From the NCBI GenBank assembly GCA_905234995.1, contig CAJOJV010000002.1, forward strand, positions 1 to 64,000: DNA of 64,000 nucleotides, read 5' to 3'. Positions within the stretch are counted from its first letter, which is position 1; each line of letters begins with the position of its first letter. This DNA is from an uncultured Eubacterium sp. GTDB lineage: Bacteria; Bacillota; Clostridia; Oscillospirales; Acutalibacteraceae. Below the pieces are notes generated by a model. That model did no database searches, was not told the origin of the DNA, and saw nothing but the letters and a program-made list of their open reading frames with translations. A program made the translations under genes and the position numbers. Positions 62,342 through 64,000 of this stretch are shown piece by piece.

Positions 62342-64000
62342 TATTTTTCCTCGCTTATAATCTTTGAGTTTTCTATGCGGACGTATTTATTGCAGATTTC
62401 AAGCGCCGCCTTTTTGTGGCTTACTATAATGCAGGTGACGTTTTTCATCTGCTTTAAATTCATCAAAAACTGCTTTTCGGTTTCCTCATCAAGCGCAGAG
62501 GTTGCCTCATCAAGCAGAATAACGGGTGATTTTGAAAGGAGCGAGCGCGCGATTGCAAGGCGCTGAATCTGCCCCTCGGAAAGCCCCATTCCCTTTTCGC
62601 CTATAACGGTTTCAATGCCGAGCGGCAGCTCGTCAATAAACTGCTTTGCGCAGGAAATTCGGATTGCCTCATCAATTTCCTCATCCGTAACGTTATCGTT
62701 AATAAAGGTCAGGTTTTCCCTGATTGTGCCCGACAGCAGCATATTACCCTGCGGCACGTAGGCAAAGAGCTTCCTCGTATGTCGGTCAACCGAAATACTT
62801 TCAGTGCCGAGCTTAAGCTCAACCGAGCCGCTCTGCACCTTGAACACGCCGAGCAGCAGCTTGAGCAACGTGCTTTTGCCGATGCCCGAAATACCCATAA
62901 TTGCCACGAAATCGCCCTTTTTAACCGTGAGCGAGGTATTGTCAAGAATAATATCCCTGTCATACTTAAACGAAATATTATTAAAGGAAATTGCGGAAAG
63001 CGCGTTATAGGTTTTATCCGTGTCAATATCTTCTGCATTTGCCTCCTCCTCATCGGGAAGATTGCAGATTTCCATCATTCGCTCTGCGGAGGCAATCATA
63101 TTATAATATCTCGGCAAAATGCTTGAAAGGCTTGCAAAGGGACCCTGCACCTGATTTACGAGCTGAAGCATTGCCGTGACGGTACCGTAGGTCATACTGC
63201 CGTCAAGCAGCTTTAACGCGCCGAAGGCAAGCGCAAAAACGTAGCCTGCATTAAAGGTTGTTGAAACGCCCGCATTTGAAGCGATTGCCATAAAGCGGCG
63301 CTTCATCCTTGCCTTATAGTTAACCTCCTGCAGCTCCTCAGCCTCAGCGTCTATTTTTTCCTCAACGCCGAAGGCCTTGACAACGAGCAGATTGATAATG
63401 CTTTCCTGAATAAAGGAGCGGGTTTTGCCCTCCGTTGCCTGAACGTTTTTATGCAGCTTTTTAAGCGTGCCCCTGAACATACGTAGCACGCAGAAAACGA
63501 GAATTCCGCCGATTAAAAATACGAGCGCAAAAATCTTGTTTATGATAACGAGATAAACGAACGCGCACAGCAGCTTAACTACATAGAACGCAAAGTTCGG
63601 CAGAATGCTCGTCATACCCTCGGTAACGACGAGCACGTCGTTAAACATTCTGTTCTGCAGCTCGCCCGTGTGATATTCGGAAACCGAGGAATAATCCTTT
63701 TTCATTATCTGAGTGAGCAGATGCCTTTTATAGATTATATCAAGCCTGCCCTTGCATCTTTCCGAAAAGCTGTTTGAAAACAGATTGCAGGTAAGCTGCG
63801 CCATAATTATGCAGAAAAGCGCAATGGCATATTTAATTACGTAACGCATATCGTGATAAACGACTGCGCCGTCAATAATATGCTTTGAAAAATTGGCAAA
63901 AACGACGGAAAGGCTTGCCCAGATTACGTTTGAAATGAGAATCAAAACGATTTTATAAAGCTGGCTTTTGCCCACTTTCATCAGCCATTTAATTGCATAC
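62341..64000 (-). CDS. ABC exporter, fused membrane and ATPase domains; 5' end outside the window
   Basis: At least 553 residues. Six membrane helices in the first about 320 residues (type IV exporter), then the ATPase: Walker A MGISGIGKSTLLKLLLG (about 365), Q-loop YVPQGNMLLSG, signature LSEGQIQRLAIARSL and Walker B VILLDEATSALDEETE. An ATG at 63981 (MKVGKSQ) exists, but the frame stays open upstream to the edge as YAIKWL, which looks like normal exporter N-terminus, so the true start is probably beyond 64000. Substrate unknown; coupling to GH2 hydrolase and cyclophilin is unusual. Confidence 0.85.
   Translation of the reverse strand, partial: YAIKWLMKVGKSQLYKIVLILISNVIWASLSVVFANFSKHIIDGAVVYHDMRYVIKYAIALFCIIMAQLTCNLFSNSFSERCKGRLDIIYKRHLLTQIMKKDYSSVSEYHTGELQNRMFNDVLVVTEGMTSILPNFAFYVVKLLCAFVYLVIINKIFALVFLIGGILVFCVLRMFRGTLKKLHKNVQATEGKTRSFIQESIINLLVVKAFGVEEKIDAEAEELQEVNYKARMKRRFMAIASNAGVSTTFNAGYVFALAFGALKLLDGSMTYGTVTAMLQLVNQVQGPFASLSSILPRYYNMIASAERMMEICNLPDEEEANAEDIDTDKTYNALSAISFNNISFKYDRDIILDNTSLTVKKGDFVAIMGISGIGKSTLLKLLLGVFKVQSGSVELKLGTESISVDRHTRKLFAYVPQGNMLLSGTIRENLTFINDNVTDEEIDEAIRISCAKQFIDELPLGIETVIGEKGMGLSEGQIQRLAIARSLLSKSPVILLDEATSALDEETEKQFLMNLKQMKNVTCIIVSHKKAALEICNKYVRIENSKIISEEK

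Overview
The window is chromosomal DNA of a Gram-positive, spore-forming anaerobe of the class Clostridia, most likely an Oscillospiraceae/Ruminococcaceae-type gut or rumen bacterium. The evidence is sporulation sigma-E with its SpoIIGA protease, SpoIIIE/FtsK, an IspH-ribosomal S1 fusion of the clostridial kind, Rex, a four-subunit 2-oxoacid:ferredoxin oxidoreductase, formate-THF ligase, acetate kinase, AGGAGG-type ribosome binding sites, frequent TTG starts, a T-box and a CIRCE/HrcA operator. No prophage, integrase, transposase, CRISPR array or defence cassette was recognised. This is core genome with small intergenic repeats.

Layout. 1-5.5 kb (minus): a partial tRNA-Leu at the edge, then the operon tepA-ylzJ-(degenerate uppP)-ftsK/spoIIIE-comEA-comFC. 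5.6-10.2 kb (plus): aconitase, isocitrate dehydrogenase, rex and a frameshifted gene. 10.3-16.6 kb (minus): lactate dehydrogenase, a phosphoribosyltransferase, HIT protein, alaS, a PC4-like protein and acetate kinase. 16.7-27 kb: tmcAL (plus), then lacZ-comEC-holA-rnmV (minus), then femX-racemase (plus). 27-33.4 kb: a membrane protein, a lipoprotein, fhs-tsaE-tsaB-rpiB and a RodA-like protein. 33.5-39.3 kb: cdaA-cdaR (c-di-AMP), a cysteine-desulfurase-like enzyme with a DUF3343 partner, an isolated 24-codon ORF with its own signals, a sirtuin, a MIF-like tautomerase and pyrophosphatase. 39.4-44.9 kb (minus): a 2-oxoacid:ferredoxin oxidoreductase operon behind a T-box, then groES-groEL. 45-50 kb: DUF1858-trmK-nif3-rqcH-ispD-ispF (minus) and DUF4364 (plus). 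50.3-57 kb (minus): ABC-F, a BaiN-like flavoprotein, cmk, plsC and ispH-S1. 57.2-64 kb: manA, DUF378, spoIIGA-sigE, cyclophilin, a GH2 glycosidase and an ABC exporter cut by the window end.

How the genes fit together. Central carbon and redox genes (aconitase, isocitrate dehydrogenase, Rex, lactate dehydrogenase, acetate kinase, oxidoreductase) describe a fermentative anaerobe that makes 2-oxoglutarate oxidatively and disposes of carbon as acetate and lactate. Genes for DNA translocation and competence (FtsK, ComEA, ComFC, ComEC), translation and tRNA modification (AlaS, TsaB/E, TmcAL, TrmK, RNase M5, RqcH) and envelope (RodA, FemX, CdaA/R) fill most of the rest.

The most interesting signal is a T-box leader (about 42473-42738, minus) with a perfect consensus promoter and an apparent AUC (isoleucine) specifier. 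It lies directly upstream of the 2-oxoacid:ferredoxin oxidoreductase operon, which suggests that uncharged tRNA-Ile controls it and that the enzyme makes branched-chain 2-oxoacids by reductive carboxylation. Second are the self-contained 24-codon transcription unit at 37172-37424 and the uppP paralogue that has lost its catalytic residues.
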